Shown one piece after another: positions 27,260-35,907 of a stretch of 64,000 nucleotides of DNA. How positions within the stretch are numbered: the first letter of the stretch is position 1; each line of letters begins with the position of its first letter. The stretch covers positions 117,890 through 181,889 of the forward strand of contig NZ_JACJFM010000007.1 of assembly GCF_014164585.1 (NCBI RefSeq), in the 5' to 3' direction. A program made the translations under genes and the position numbers. This DNA is from Oceanospirillum sediminis. GTDB lineage: Bacteria; Pseudomonadota; Gammaproteobacteria; Pseudomonadales; Halomonadaceae. Under the pieces are notes generated by a model, which worked only from the letters and a program-made list of their open reading frames with translations, ran no database searches and was not told the origin of the DNA.

Positions 27260-27505
27260 TCAGCTCAGTTGATTCAGTGCCCGGAGCAGATAAGGAAACT
27301 TATCCTGTCCCAGCAACTCCCGCAGATGAAACAACTCATCTTCCAGTGCTTCGGTCAGGTCGGACTGATCCAGTACCCTGGCATTGCGTTCAAGAAAGAC
27401 TTTCTGAAAAAAGCTGACCATTAAAGGCGCATGAGGGCTGGCCAGTAAGCGCCAGGCGGGATGGTTTTGTCGCAGAGCTTCCAGAGTCTGATAATCAGAA
27501 GACAT
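27260..27505 (-). pseudogene. Truncated DUF3375 / Wadjet JetA N-terminus
   Basis: An 81-codon frame. It begins with LEALRQNHPAWRLLASPHAP and continues LMVSFFQKVFLE, VLDQSDLTEALEDELFHLRE. This is the N-terminal signature of DUF3375, the kleisin-like JetA subunit of the Wadjet plasmid-defence complex, usually close to 480 residues. The match ends near residue 72 and a stop follows at once. No jetB, jetC or jetD lies downstream. It is read as a deletion stump. No clear ribosome site precedes the ATG. Identification rests on remembered family sequence. Confidence 0.6.
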
Positions 27506-27602
27506 AACAGTATGTGCCAGCCGGTTATTATTAGGAGGTAACTATCTTACCACTTTACATTTTTTCATCGTTGAACATCTGCTCAATAGTGAAGCGTTTG
27601 AA

Positions 27603-27621
27603 TTGCACAAAAATAGTGCAA
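27603..27621 (+). promoter_or_regulatory. NtrC-type enhancer site upstream of glnK
   Basis: TTGCACAAAAATAGTGCAA has mirrored GCAC / GTGC arms spaced as in NtrC sites. A second half-site TGCACCA lies at 27648-27654. Both lie 85-150 bases upstream of the sigma-54 promoter, a working distance for NtrC. Confidence 0.65.
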
Positions 27622-27737
27622 AACCCTGACCCCAGGTTTTTCAGCAGTGCACCATTTTTTAACCTGGCCTGCTTATTTGATGCAGCTTTTCCTTGAATTT
27701 TCTCTTAATTTTTTGAATTAATTAGACTTTTTTTTCC

Positions 27738-27753
27738 TGGCACATCCTATGCA
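27738..27753 (+). promoter_or_regulatory. sigma-54 promoter of glnK-amtB
   Basis: TGGCACATCCTATGCA shows the RpoN elements GG and GC separated by exactly 10 bases and a full TGGCAC -24 box. The transcript would start about 95 bases before the glnK ATG. The 27506-27859 gap contains this promoter, the NtrC-type sites and an AT-rich stretch (27690-27735) suited to DNA bending. No gene lies in it. Confidence 0.85.
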
Positions 27754-27856
27754 AAACCTTGGGCAAGCAGGCTGACAGGTGATGCACTGTTAAATAGCCT
27801 ACCAATTTTTACCGGACAAACTCATACAGATAGTCACGTTTTCGTGAAGGGGATAA

Positions 27857-28198
<342 letters not shown>

Positions 28199-28262
28199 AC
28201 GCTGAGAAACAGATCCAGACGTTTTATAAAACCCTATTTAAAAACCCTTGGAGGATTTTCCA

Positions 28263-29507
28263 ATGGAAGATTTAGTACAGGTCAAGTATGCCCTTGACAC
28301 CTTTTATTTCCTGATTTGTGGTGCTCTGGTCATGTGGATGGCCGCTGGTTTTGCCATGCTGGAAGCCGGTCTGGTACGTGCTAAGAACACCACAGAAATT
28401 CTGACGAAGAACGTCGCCCTGTATGCGATTGCCTGCACCATGTATCTGCTGTGTGGTTACTACCTGATGTACAGCAGCGAATCCGGTGGCATTCTGCCAA
28501 GCCTGGGCTTCCTGATTGGTGAAGAAAACACCACTGAAGCCGTACTGGCCGGTGGCGAAGATGCCCCTTATTACTCAGCGCGCTCGGATTTCTTCTTCCA
28601 GGTGGTATTCGTAGCGACGTCTATGTCTATCGTGTCTGGTGCAGTAGCTGAACGTATGAAGCTGTGGGCTTTCCTGGCATTCGCTGTAGTAATGACCGGT
28701 GTGATCTACCCAACCTCTGGTTACTGGACCTGGGGTGGTGGTTTCCTGAGCGAAGCAGGTTTCTCTGATTTTGCAGGTTCAGGTATCGTACACATGGCCG
28801 GTGCAGCGGCTGCTCTGGCAGGTGTTCTGCTGCTGGGTGCTCGTAAAGGTAAATACGGTCCTAATGGTGAAGTACACGCGATTCCAGGCAGTAACATGCC
28901 TCTGGCAACTCTGGGTACGTTCATCCTGTGGATGGGCTGGTTCGGCTTCAACGGTGGTTCCGAGCTGAAACTGTCGGATGTTGGCGAAGCAAACGCAGTA
29001 GCAGAAGTCTTTGTAAACACGAACGCAGCAGCAGCAGGTGGCGCGATTGCGGCTCTGATCCTGGCTCGCCTGTGGTTCCGTAAAGCAGATCTGACAATGG
29101 TACTGAACGGCGCTCTGGCAGGTCTGGTAGCGATCACTGCAGACCCTCTGTCTCCAACCGCTTTCGCTTCAACCATGATCGGCGCTGTAGGTGGTATCCT
29201 GGTTGTATTCTCCATCGTAGCACTGGATAAACTGCGCATTGATGATCCTGTCGGTGCGATCTCTGTACACGGTGTAGTGGGCATCTGGGGTCTGCTGGCA
29301 GTACCTCTGAGCAACGCTGATGCAACCTTCTCGGCACAGCTGCTGGGTATCGTGTCCATCTTCGGCTGGGTCTTCATCGCAAGCCTGATCGTATGGTCCA
29401 TCCTGAAAGCAGTCATCGGTATCCGTGTATCGGAAGAAGAAGAGTACGACGGTGTGGATATCGCAGAGTGTGGTCTGGAAGCTTATCCTGAGTTCACGAC
29501 TAAATAA
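28263..29507 (+). CDS. amtB: Ammonium transporter AmtB
   Basis: A 414-residue ammonium channel of the Amt/Rh family with about 11 membrane helices. The twin pore histidines are visible in GSGIVHMAGAAAAL (about residue 176) and AISVHGVVGIWGLL (about 335). The ATG at 28263 follows GGAGG at 8 bases; a TTG five codons earlier overlaps that ribosome site and is not used. No cleaved signal peptide is evident. It is the partner of the flanking PII proteins. Confidence 0.95.
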   Translation: MEDLVQVKYALDTFYFLICGALVMWMAAGFAMLEAGLVRAKNTTEILTKNVALYAIACTMYLLCGYYLMYSSESGGILPSLGFLIGEENTTEAVLAGGEDAPYYSARSDFFFQVVFVATSMSIVSGAVAERMKLWAFLAFAVVMTGVIYPTSGYWTWGGGFLSEAGFSDFAGSGIVHMAGAAAALAGVLLLGARKGKYGPNGEVHAIPGSNMPLATLGTFILWMGWFGFNGGSELKLSDVGEANAVAEVFVNTNAAAAGGAIAALILARLWFRKADLTMVLNGALAGLVAITADPLSPTAFASTMIGAVGGILVVFSIVALDKLRIDDPVGAISVHGVVGIWGLLAVPLSNADATFSAQLLGIVSIFGWVFIASLIVWSILKAVIGIRVSEEEEYDGVDIAECGLEAYPEFTTK

Positions 29508-29604
29508 GCAATACCGATATAAGACCTGAAATAATAATAAAACTGACTCAGAGAAGAAAAATAACGCAAGAGCAGAGATCTTAAAAAATAACGACAATTT
29601 CTGA

Positions 29605-30081
<477 letters not shown>

Positions 30082-30139
30082 TATTCTCTTCAGACTGGAC
30101 AGAGTGGGGTACTTTTCAACTCTGTCAGTAAGAACACCA

Positions 30140-30182
30140 TCAAAAAAGCCCCCGGCAGGTAATCCGACGGGGGCTTTTTTGA
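30140..30182. terminator. Bidirectional terminator, PII gene / copper operon
   Basis: A long perfect stem (TCAAAAAAGCCCCCG and its complement) with a 13-base loop and T-runs on both strands. It ends the second PII gene and the convergent PCuAC gene. Confidence 0.93.
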
Positions 30183-30197
30183 TTCTCAGGGCAGGCA

Positions 30198-30641
30198 TCA
30201 GTGTTTGTGCTTCATACCCATCTGTACTTTCTTCACCGGCAGTTCCAGATCAGCCATCTCACCATTGCTGAAGTGTAATTTTAGCTGGATCTGATCGCCC
30301 TCATTCAGATTCTGTTTCAGACCAATCAGCATCACATGAAAACCGCCTGGTTTCAGTTCTGCCATACCTTCGGCAGGTACCTTGATATCTTCTACCTGAC
30401 GCATTTTCATCACACCGTCATCCATGATGTGGTTATGCAGTTCAACCACATTCGCCGCCGGACTGGTTGCTTTCACCAGGCTGACCTGCTCAGAAGCAGC
30501 GTTTTTCAGCATCATAAAAGCGGCTGAATTCATCTGCCCCGGAGGTACAGCACGGGCATACGGATGCATCACCTGAATATCCTGAGCCAGCGCCAGTGGC
30601 GATAGTACCAGCAGCAGTAAACTGAGCAGTGTCTTTTTCAT
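30198..30641 (-). CDS. Periplasmic copper chaperone PCuAC
   Basis: A 147-residue protein with a cleavable signal peptide ending ALAQ. The copper-binding motif is spread over MHPYARAVPPG, the methionines of AAFMML and HNHIMDDGVMKMRQVEDI. An extra His-rich tail (MGMKHKH) can also bind copper. PCuAC proteins deliver Cu(I) to the CuA or CuB site of cytochrome c oxidase. AAGGA precedes the ATG. It is the third gene of a run with sco and a membrane protein. Confidence 0.9.
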   Translation of the reverse strand: MKKTLLSLLLLVLSPLALAQDIQVMHPYARAVPPGQMNSAAFMMLKNAASEQVSLVKATSPAANVVELHNHIMDDGVMKMRQVEDIKVPAEGMAELKPGGFHVMLIGLKQNLNEGDQIQLKLHFSNGEMADLELPVKKVQMGMKHKH

Positions 30642-30749
30642 AACAGATCCTTATTTATTTGCGTTATTAAGCACTCACACAAAAATTTCTCTCTAACCGG
30701 TCCGCCGGAAAATATCGAAATACTTTTGTGCAGGTATGTACGTTCAGGA

Positions 30750-31352
30750 TTACAGTAAGCGCTTTTTCAGTGCCGCCAGCAGATCATCCGGCGAAGCTGA
30801 GTGAGACACGGTTTCCAGAACCTGGCCTTCACGATTAGTCAGATAAAAGACCGAGGTATGATCCACGGTGTATCCCATAGCACTGCCTTTCACTTCTGCC
30901 TTCTGGTAGAAAGCACCATAACGGGCCGACAGTGCTCTGATCGTTTCTGGTGCGTCCGTCATCCCTTTAATCTGCGGATGGAAATATTCGGCATAGGTTT
31001 TCAGATGCTCCAGAGTGTCCCGTTCAGGATCGACACTGATCAGAATACCCTGCACCTTCTGCAGTGCGTCTGTCGGCAATTGATTGAAAGCGGCAGACAT
31101 AACAGACATGGAGGTCGGGCAGATATCGGGGCACTGGGTATAACCAAAATAGATCACATTCAGTTCATTGCCATCAGAAGCCAGTGTAAAGGGCCCATCC
31201 TGAGTCTGCAGAGTAAAAGGGCTGCCCAGCTGCATAGAGCCACCCGCCTGTTCCTGCTGATATTTCTGATACATCTCCATACCGGCAACCAGTGCCACAG
31301 CCGGTATCAGCATTAACAGCGCTTTAATAAAATGCTTGCCAAAACTTTGCAT
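30750..31352 (-). CDS. Sco1/SenC copper-binding protein
   Basis: A 200-residue thioredoxin-fold protein held by an N-terminal membrane helix (ALLMLIPAVALVAGMEMY). The copper site is complete: Cys74 and Cys78 in TQCPDICP and His165 in TVDHTSVFYL. Sco proteins mature the CuA centre of cytochrome oxidase together with PCuAC. I prefer the start at 31352 over the longer frame from 31445, which would overlap the upstream gene by 74 bp and add a polar stretch before the anchor. Confidence 0.92.
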   Translation of the reverse strand: MQSFGKHFIKALLMLIPAVALVAGMEMYQKYQQEQAGGSMQLGSPFTLQTQDGPFTLASDGNELNVIYFGYTQCPDICPTSMSVMSAAFNQLPTDALQKVQGILISVDPERDTLEHLKTYAEYFHPQIKGMTDAPETIRALSARYGAFYQKAEVKGSAMGYTVDHTSVFYLTNREGQVLETVSHSASPDDLLAALKKRLL

Positions 31353-31371
31353 GATAAAACTCTCTGACGGT

Positions 31372-31839
31372 TCAGTACTGATGTACGTTGAAATCAAACC
31401 AGACCTGCTGTGGCCCGTTTGAGGTTTCCAGGTCCATACGACCACGCCAGGGCATCACACGTTCCGTACAGACACTGATGGTGCCGGTGACATTCAGTTG
31501 TTGCTGGCTGGCGTCTGCCATCATAGTGTACTGATGAATTCCCATGTACATATTCTTACCGGTCAGTGCCAGGCGCGCTGACTCCAGACCGATGCCTTCA
31601 GCCGCGACGGTATAACTGACCGGCTGTAATGCCAGAATAGGCCAGGGGGATAAAGAGATTTTCAATCGCTGTTCCGGACTGATCTCAACAATGCAGCTTC
31701 CTTCTGTCACCACACACCCCGGCACACGGGTATCGTCCACCTGAGTCAGTTCCTGCAGGTGATTGCCCAGATAGAGCAACATGATTAAAAGAGCCAGAGC
31801 CGTCAGACTCCATAGCCATTTCATCTGGTTTGAAGACAT
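31372..31839 (-). CDS. Membrane-anchored protein of the copper operon
   Basis: A 155-residue protein with one N-terminal membrane helix (LWSLTALALLIMLLYLGN) and a periplasmic beta-rich domain. It contains a Cys pair, CVVTEGSC, and a motif MYMGIHQYTM rich in methionine. I do not recognise the family, though proteins of this build precede sco in some relatives. It lies 19 bp before sco and is co-transcribed. A role in copper or oxidase assembly is inferred only from context. Confidence 0.7.
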   Translation of the reverse strand: MSSNQMKWLWSLTALALLIMLLYLGNHLQELTQVDDTRVPGCVVTEGSCIVEISPEQRLKISLSPWPILALQPVSYTVAAEGIGLESARLALTGKNMYMGIHQYTMMADASQQQLNVTGTISVCTERVMPWRGRMDLETSNGPQQVWFDFNVHQY

Positions 31840-32127
31840 ACACTTCGCCCGATTATGTTTGTGGCAAGTGTATCTCAGCCATAAGCAAATACCGTGTGAC
31901 TAATTGCCGCATAGACCTGCAACCTGATAGAGCATGGAGGTTTGAAGCATAACAAACTCAGCATTGGAAGATCACAAAGCAAAAGCACCATTTTTCACAG
32001 AAGTTAACAGGCACTCAGGCTGACCAGGCAGTAAAATAACCACTTGATCGTATCCTTAATTCTGTCACGCGCTCTGGCGGCCCCAGAACAGCATGACACC
32101 TGATTCATTGTTTACTGAGACTGCAGT
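31840..32127. other. Divergent intergenic region
   Basis: A 288-bp gap between the divergent copper operon and the AEC transporter. It must hold both promoters. I see no open frame, hairpin or known operator in it. Confidence 0.4.
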
Positions 32128-33057
32128 ATGACGCTTATTCTGGACGCTCTGGTCCCTGTATTTATGGTTATTATGGCCGGTGCTGTCATTCGCCATCTGA
32201 ATTTTCCCGGTGGTGATTTCTGGCCACTGGCAGAACGCTTCACCTATTTCTTCCTCTTCCCGGTGATGCTGATCAGCAAAATGGCCAACGCCCGGATAGA
32301 GGATGTCGCCATTGATCAACTGGCGCTGGCCATTGTTATTCTGTTAGCCGTTATGACGCTGCTAATGGTGATTCTGAAGCCGGTGCTGACTCGCTCCGGG
32401 CCTTCGTTCACCTCTATTTATCAGGGGGGGATTCGCTTTAACACCTACGTCGTGCTTGCAGCAGCCCAGGCAATGTATGGTAATGCCGGGCTGACCCTGG
32501 CCGCTGTCGCTATGGCAATTATGATCCCACTGGTCAATGTACTTTGCGTCATTATCTTCAGCTGTTATGCCGGGCAGGCCGGAGGCGGGATTATGGGTAC
32601 AGTCAAAGCGATCATCAAAAATCCGCTGATTGTCGGTTGTACTGTGGGGATGCTGTTAAACCTGACTGGGATCGGGCTGCCGGGCTGGAGTGCCGCCGCC
32701 TTTGATATCGCCAGTCGGGCCGCTCTGCCACTGGGTCTGCTGGCCGTAGGGGTTGCTCTGGATCTTAAAAGTATCCGCAGCGCCTCCTGGCCTCTGATCT
32801 CATCCAGTGTGATCAAACTGGCCATCATGCCGGTTGTAACTGCTCTGATCGGCCTCTGGCTGGATCTGGAACTGCTGATGATCTCTGTTCTGCTGTTATT
32901 TGCGGCAATGCCTACTGCCACATCAGCCTATATTCTGGCCCGCCAGCTGGGTGGTGATGCCCCGTTAATGGCAACCATCACCACGGCTCAGACACTGCTG
33001 GCGATGATCAGCCTGCCTTTGATTCTGCAATTTATCCATTCAGGTTTATTGCATTAG
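32128..33057 (+). CDS. AEC family transporter
   Basis: A 309-residue inner-membrane carrier with about 10 helices, opening LDALVPVFMVIMAGAVIR and containing QGGIRFNTYVVLAAA in the first half. This is the auxin efflux carrier family, whose bacterial members export or import small organic acids such as malate or malonate. The substrate is not readable. The gene is alone on its strand. Its ribosome site is weak (GAGAC). Confidence 0.88.
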   Translation: MTLILDALVPVFMVIMAGAVIRHLNFPGGDFWPLAERFTYFFLFPVMLISKMANARIEDVAIDQLALAIVILLAVMTLLMVILKPVLTRSGPSFTSIYQGGIRFNTYVVLAAAQAMYGNAGLTLAAVAMAIMIPLVNVLCVIIFSCYAGQAGGGIMGTVKAIIKNPLIVGCTVGMLLNLTGIGLPGWSAAAFDIASRAALPLGLLAVGVALDLKSIRSASWPLISSSVIKLAIMPVVTALIGLWLDLELLMISVLLLFAAMPTATSAYILARQLGGDAPLMATITTAQTLLAMISLPLILQFIHSGLLH

Positions 33058-33355
33058 GAAGATTCTCAGACATGGATGTCTGCATATCCCTTCAATATCT
33101 GCACAAAAGATTCGGTATTTATACTCTTTACTTTCTCTGCTTCAGGCCAGGCTAGTAATAAATATTTATGCCCGGCATATATAGTTAAAATCATATCAAT
33201 ATAAATACATGTTAATAGCTGTCGCCAATTACAACTCATTAACAAAAAATAATAATCACATGATAAATATATTTTATTTACTTCAGTGCTAGTCCTGTTC
33301 AAATATATTAATTTCCACTAAAGAGAAAAAATAAAGAGAATTTAAATATTACACC
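33058..33355. other. AT-rich gap before the toxin-like gene
   Basis: A 298-bp stretch, much richer in A and T than the neighbours. It includes a minus-strand frame of 78 codons (33066-33302) encoding ILTIYAGHKYLLLAW, whose coding nature is doubtful. The base composition marks the left border of the acquired patch. No repeat or terminator was found. Confidence 0.35.
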
Positions 33356-34492
33356 TTGAAGGACTCAAAGGCTTATAAAAATGGACTTAAAATGTACTAC
33401 TTAAGCAAATTCAACGAAATTTATATAGAAGACCTTCCATATATAGTTCACCCAAACGAAGCACTAAGGATTATAGACGAAGGTGATAAACCATTCGCCG
33501 TGTATTCCTATGGCTACAGCCTTGGCGATCAGGCCAGACAAAAAAGGGAGCTAAAAGATAAAATTCGTTCGGGAGACATCATACTAATTCGATCAACAAT
33601 ATCATTAAGCAGTATAACCTGGGCAGAATCAAAGTCGTCATCCCCGTTTACAACACTTGAATTTCAGACTCGATTAACAGAATTTATCCAGTCAGGAAGA
33701 AAAAGACCAACCCACAACATAGGAAAATCTCCTGAGGAAGAAGGTTTTCTTGATCAGATTGTTGGGGCTACCAAACAGGTTGCAAATGATTTTATCAAGG
33801 ACCAACGGGCACAACAGGCAGAGTGGTTCTCTGAGCAAGGTATTGTAAAGTTCTCAGACACACAGACAGGAAACCAACTTACATCTGAAGAGATAGTATC
33901 TGCTTATAAAGAAAATAGCCCGGACACCATTCCTCTATCTGAAGGTGCAGAGGCAATAGGAGCTGAAAAGATTCAGTCTATCCCAGGGTACTCTGCTATT
34001 ATCCCTTTAGTTACCACAATAGCTAGTCGGGGTAGGAATATAAAAGAACCTATTTCCTTAATAGACAAAAAAAACCCATATAATCCAGATAATGTTAACA
34101 AAAGAAGTGCCGATTTCTATTCTCATTATGGAAATAATCCAAATAGAGGGACCTTGTCTAATACGGAAGCCAGAAAGTTCTATCTAGACCAAGAGAAAAA
34201 AATACCAAGCCTTCTTGATAAAAGTCTACCTATTAGTTCACAGGCCAAACAAGCATTCAACCTGAGAAATGAGTTCAGATCAGATGCCAGAGAAAGAATG
34301 CAAGATCGAATTACTGCTGATAGACTTACGAGAGAAGAGCCAAATCTGACATTTAAAGAAATTTCATCAAAAACAACTAAAAAACTTATCCAAAAAGGAA
34401 TAGAAAAACCTTCTGAAGAACAGATAAGCAAAGAAATAATAAACAGTTCTCAAAGATCAAGACAGAGTGTAAACAAAAGGCTTGGATTATGA
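33356..34492 (+). CDS. Putative polymorphic toxin, 378 aa
   Basis: A 378-residue AT-rich gene. The N-terminal 90 residues are an unrecognised domain. The C-terminal 130 residues (DFYSHYGNNPNRGTLSNTEA, then FNLRNEFRSDARERMQDR and QRSRQSVNKRLGL) resemble the toxin tips of Rhs or filamentous-haemagglutinin proteins, from memory, without a nameable nuclease fold. The start is probably TTG at 33356; an ATG at 33392 is also possible, and neither has a good ribosome site. The next gene overlaps by four bases and has the size of an immunity protein. No secretion system component is nearby. Confidence 0.6.
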   Translation: MKDSKAYKNGLKMYYLSKFNEIYIEDLPYIVHPNEALRIIDEGDKPFAVYSYGYSLGDQARQKRELKDKIRSGDIILIRSTISLSSITWAESKSSSPFTTLEFQTRLTEFIQSGRKRPTHNIGKSPEEEGFLDQIVGATKQVANDFIKDQRAQQAEWFSEQGIVKFSDTQTGNQLTSEEIVSAYKENSPDTIPLSEGAEAIGAEKIQSIPGYSAIIPLVTTIASRGRNIKEPISLIDKKNPYNPDNVNKRSADFYSHYGNNPNRGTLSNTEARKFYLDQEKKIPSLLDKSLPISSQAKQAFNLRNEFRSDARERMQDRITADRLTREEPNLTFKEISSKTTKKLIQKGIEKPSEEQISKEIINSSQRSRQSVNKRLGL

Positions 34493-34815
34493 AGAAAGAA
34501 AACGTTATTTATAGAAAAAAAAAAGGTTCTCAAGGAGTTGTAGAGTATCATGTATTAGGCTTGGAGGACTCAGATTTTTTTGACACTTTAATCAGCTTTT
34601 TTTCAAAAAATTACAACACCGAAATTAGTGTAAAGGATGAAGGAACAAACACACGCTCTTATCAACTAAGGTGTAGAAATGAGTATTTCATTCTAAAACA
34701 TAATAGCGATATAGGAAATTGGTTCTACAGCTGCCAGCCATCAGGAGATAGTGAACTCATGGAGGAAATTGCAGCCGACCTGGAAAACCGGCTTAAAGAT
34801 GTTTCATATGAGTAA
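34489..34815 (+). CDS. Putative immunity protein, 108 aa
   Basis: A 108-residue, mainly acidic protein with no signal peptide, coupled to the upstream gene by an ATGA overlap. Size, position and base composition fit a cognate immunity protein. Its middle (TRSYQLRCRNEYFILKHN) forms beta strands and its end (DSELMEEIAADLENRLKD) a helix. I do not recognise the family. The function follows only from its context with the toxin-like gene. Confidence 0.6.
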   Translation: MKKENVIYRKKKGSQGVVEYHVLGLEDSDFFDTLISFFSKNYNTEISVKDEGTNTRSYQLRCRNEYFILKHNSDIGNWFYSCQPSGDSELMEEIAADLENRLKDVSYE

Positions 34816-34940
34816 GCCGTCTAAATGTAAGGCCCAGACGATTAAAATCTTTATAGATTTTCCTGGTTTAATCCAAAATAAGGGTCAGGCTGTATCAACA
34901 ATTCACCTACACAATAAGTACCCGAACATAAACATTCCGA

Positions 34941-34969
34941 TATTATCCGGCCGAAAAGGCCGGATAATA
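34941..34969. repeat. Perfect inverted repeat, 12-bp stem
   Basis: TATTATCCGGCC / GGCCGGATAATA with a GAAAA loop lies 126 bases past the immunity gene. No T-run follows, so it is not a classic terminator. It could end transcripts with Rho help or be a remnant of a small repeat element. The remainder of 34816-35082 holds nothing I can support. Confidence 0.6.
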
Positions 34970-35082
34970 CGGGCTTTATGCAGGGAAGAGTAGTGTACGT
35001 CTACTTATGAGTTTAAGGAAGTTACATCTTTAACTCTGCTTATATACATCATTTTTTACGCATATAACATTCAATAACTGTA

Positions 35083-35112
35083 AGGAGCCATTATACGGCT
35101 CCTAAATGTTTT
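35083..35112 (+). terminator. Hairpin overlapping the DUF4291 stop codon
   Basis: AGGAGCC / GGCTCCT with a 7-base loop, followed on the plus strand by AAATGTTTTTT. It fits a stop for plus-strand transcripts from the toxin/immunity side and overlaps the end of the convergent gene. Confidence 0.5.
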
Positions 35113-35690
35113 TTGATTTTACTATTAATAGGATAAGCTTTTTCTATAGGAAGTCTTCGTACTGCTTCATCAATCTGATTCAATTCAACCAATCTGTGAA
35201 TTTCTACCGCCAGGTCTGTAACGTCAGTAATATTCTGAATCCATTCGTTTACAAAAAGTGTTACGGCTTCATTAGTTAACCCAATCTGGATAGCCCTATA
35301 TTCAAGCGGTTGCAAATATAAGTCTCGTTCAGGATCCCACTGGATACGAACAGGGGTTGCTTTTTTAATTCTCAGCCACTCATCCTTATTTGCGTACTCT
35401 CTGGCTTGATAGCTAAGCAAGCTATGCTCCAATGCCCACTCAAAACCTTTTCTTGTGATATCAATTGCCAGAATACGGCTTTGACCATTATCCTTCTTCC
35501 CCCATCCAGAACGATACATCATCCACAGAAAAGACGGTTTAATCCATGTCATACGTTCCATTTTAAAGGGAGGAGATATGAATGTACCATGCTCCAAAGC
35601 TGAATCAGCAATAGCATGATTATAAGCCTGGTAAACGCGAATAGTCTGTCCATTAAAAGCAGCACGAATCTGGCAATAAGGAATACTCAT
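35091..35690 (-). CDS. DUF4291 family protein
   Basis: A 199-residue protein of the DUF4291 family. It shows QIRAAFNGQTIRVYQAYN at the N-terminus, RMTWIKPSFLWMMYRSGW near residue 45, and WDPERDLYLQPLEYRAIQIG in the second half. Function is unknown; the family occurs in bacteria and fungi. The ATG at 35690 fits the family start better than the one five codons earlier. Base composition is between that of the AT-rich patch and the core, and it may have arrived with the toxin pair. Confidence 0.85.
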   Translation of the reverse strand: MSIPYCQIRAAFNGQTIRVYQAYNHAIADSALEHGTFISPPFKMERMTWIKPSFLWMMYRSGWGKKDNGQSRILAIDITRKGFEWALEHSLLSYQAREYANKDEWLRIKKATPVRIQWDPERDLYLQPLEYRAIQIGLTNEAVTLFVNEWIQNITDVTDLAVEIHRLVELNQIDEAVRRLPIEKAYPINSKIKKHLGAV

Positions 35691-35830
35691 GATTAAACCA
35701 TCCATGGTCGAGTCTGAAGGCAGACGACTTAATATTTTTGATTATCATATTTAAGTCTTAACTGACTTTAACATCATTCAGCTAAGCACTCGAAAAAAAT
35801 TTCCCAGTCTAAATAGACTGGTCACTGGCG

Positions 35831-35869
35831 TGATGTATACCGAAAAACTTTTACTGAAAGTATACATCA
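35831..35869 (-). terminator. Possible hairpin downstream of ldhA
   Basis: TGATGTATAC / GTATACATCA is a perfect 10-bp inverted repeat with a 19-base loop. It lies 38 bases past the ldhA stop. Without a T-run it is only a weak terminator candidate. Confidence 0.35.
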
Positions 35870-35907
35870 ATAGAAGATACGATCTGATCCAGCGTATATT
35901 CAGGTTC

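Noticed and set aside
33066..33302. Minus-strand frame of 78 codons before the toxin-like gene
   Set aside because: Very AT-rich, no ribosome site and no recognisable motif; kept only as part of the gap description.
34751..34993. Plus-strand frame of 80 codons overlapping the immunity gene end
   Set aside because: It starts inside the immunity gene in another frame, has no ribosome site and runs across a perfect hairpin.
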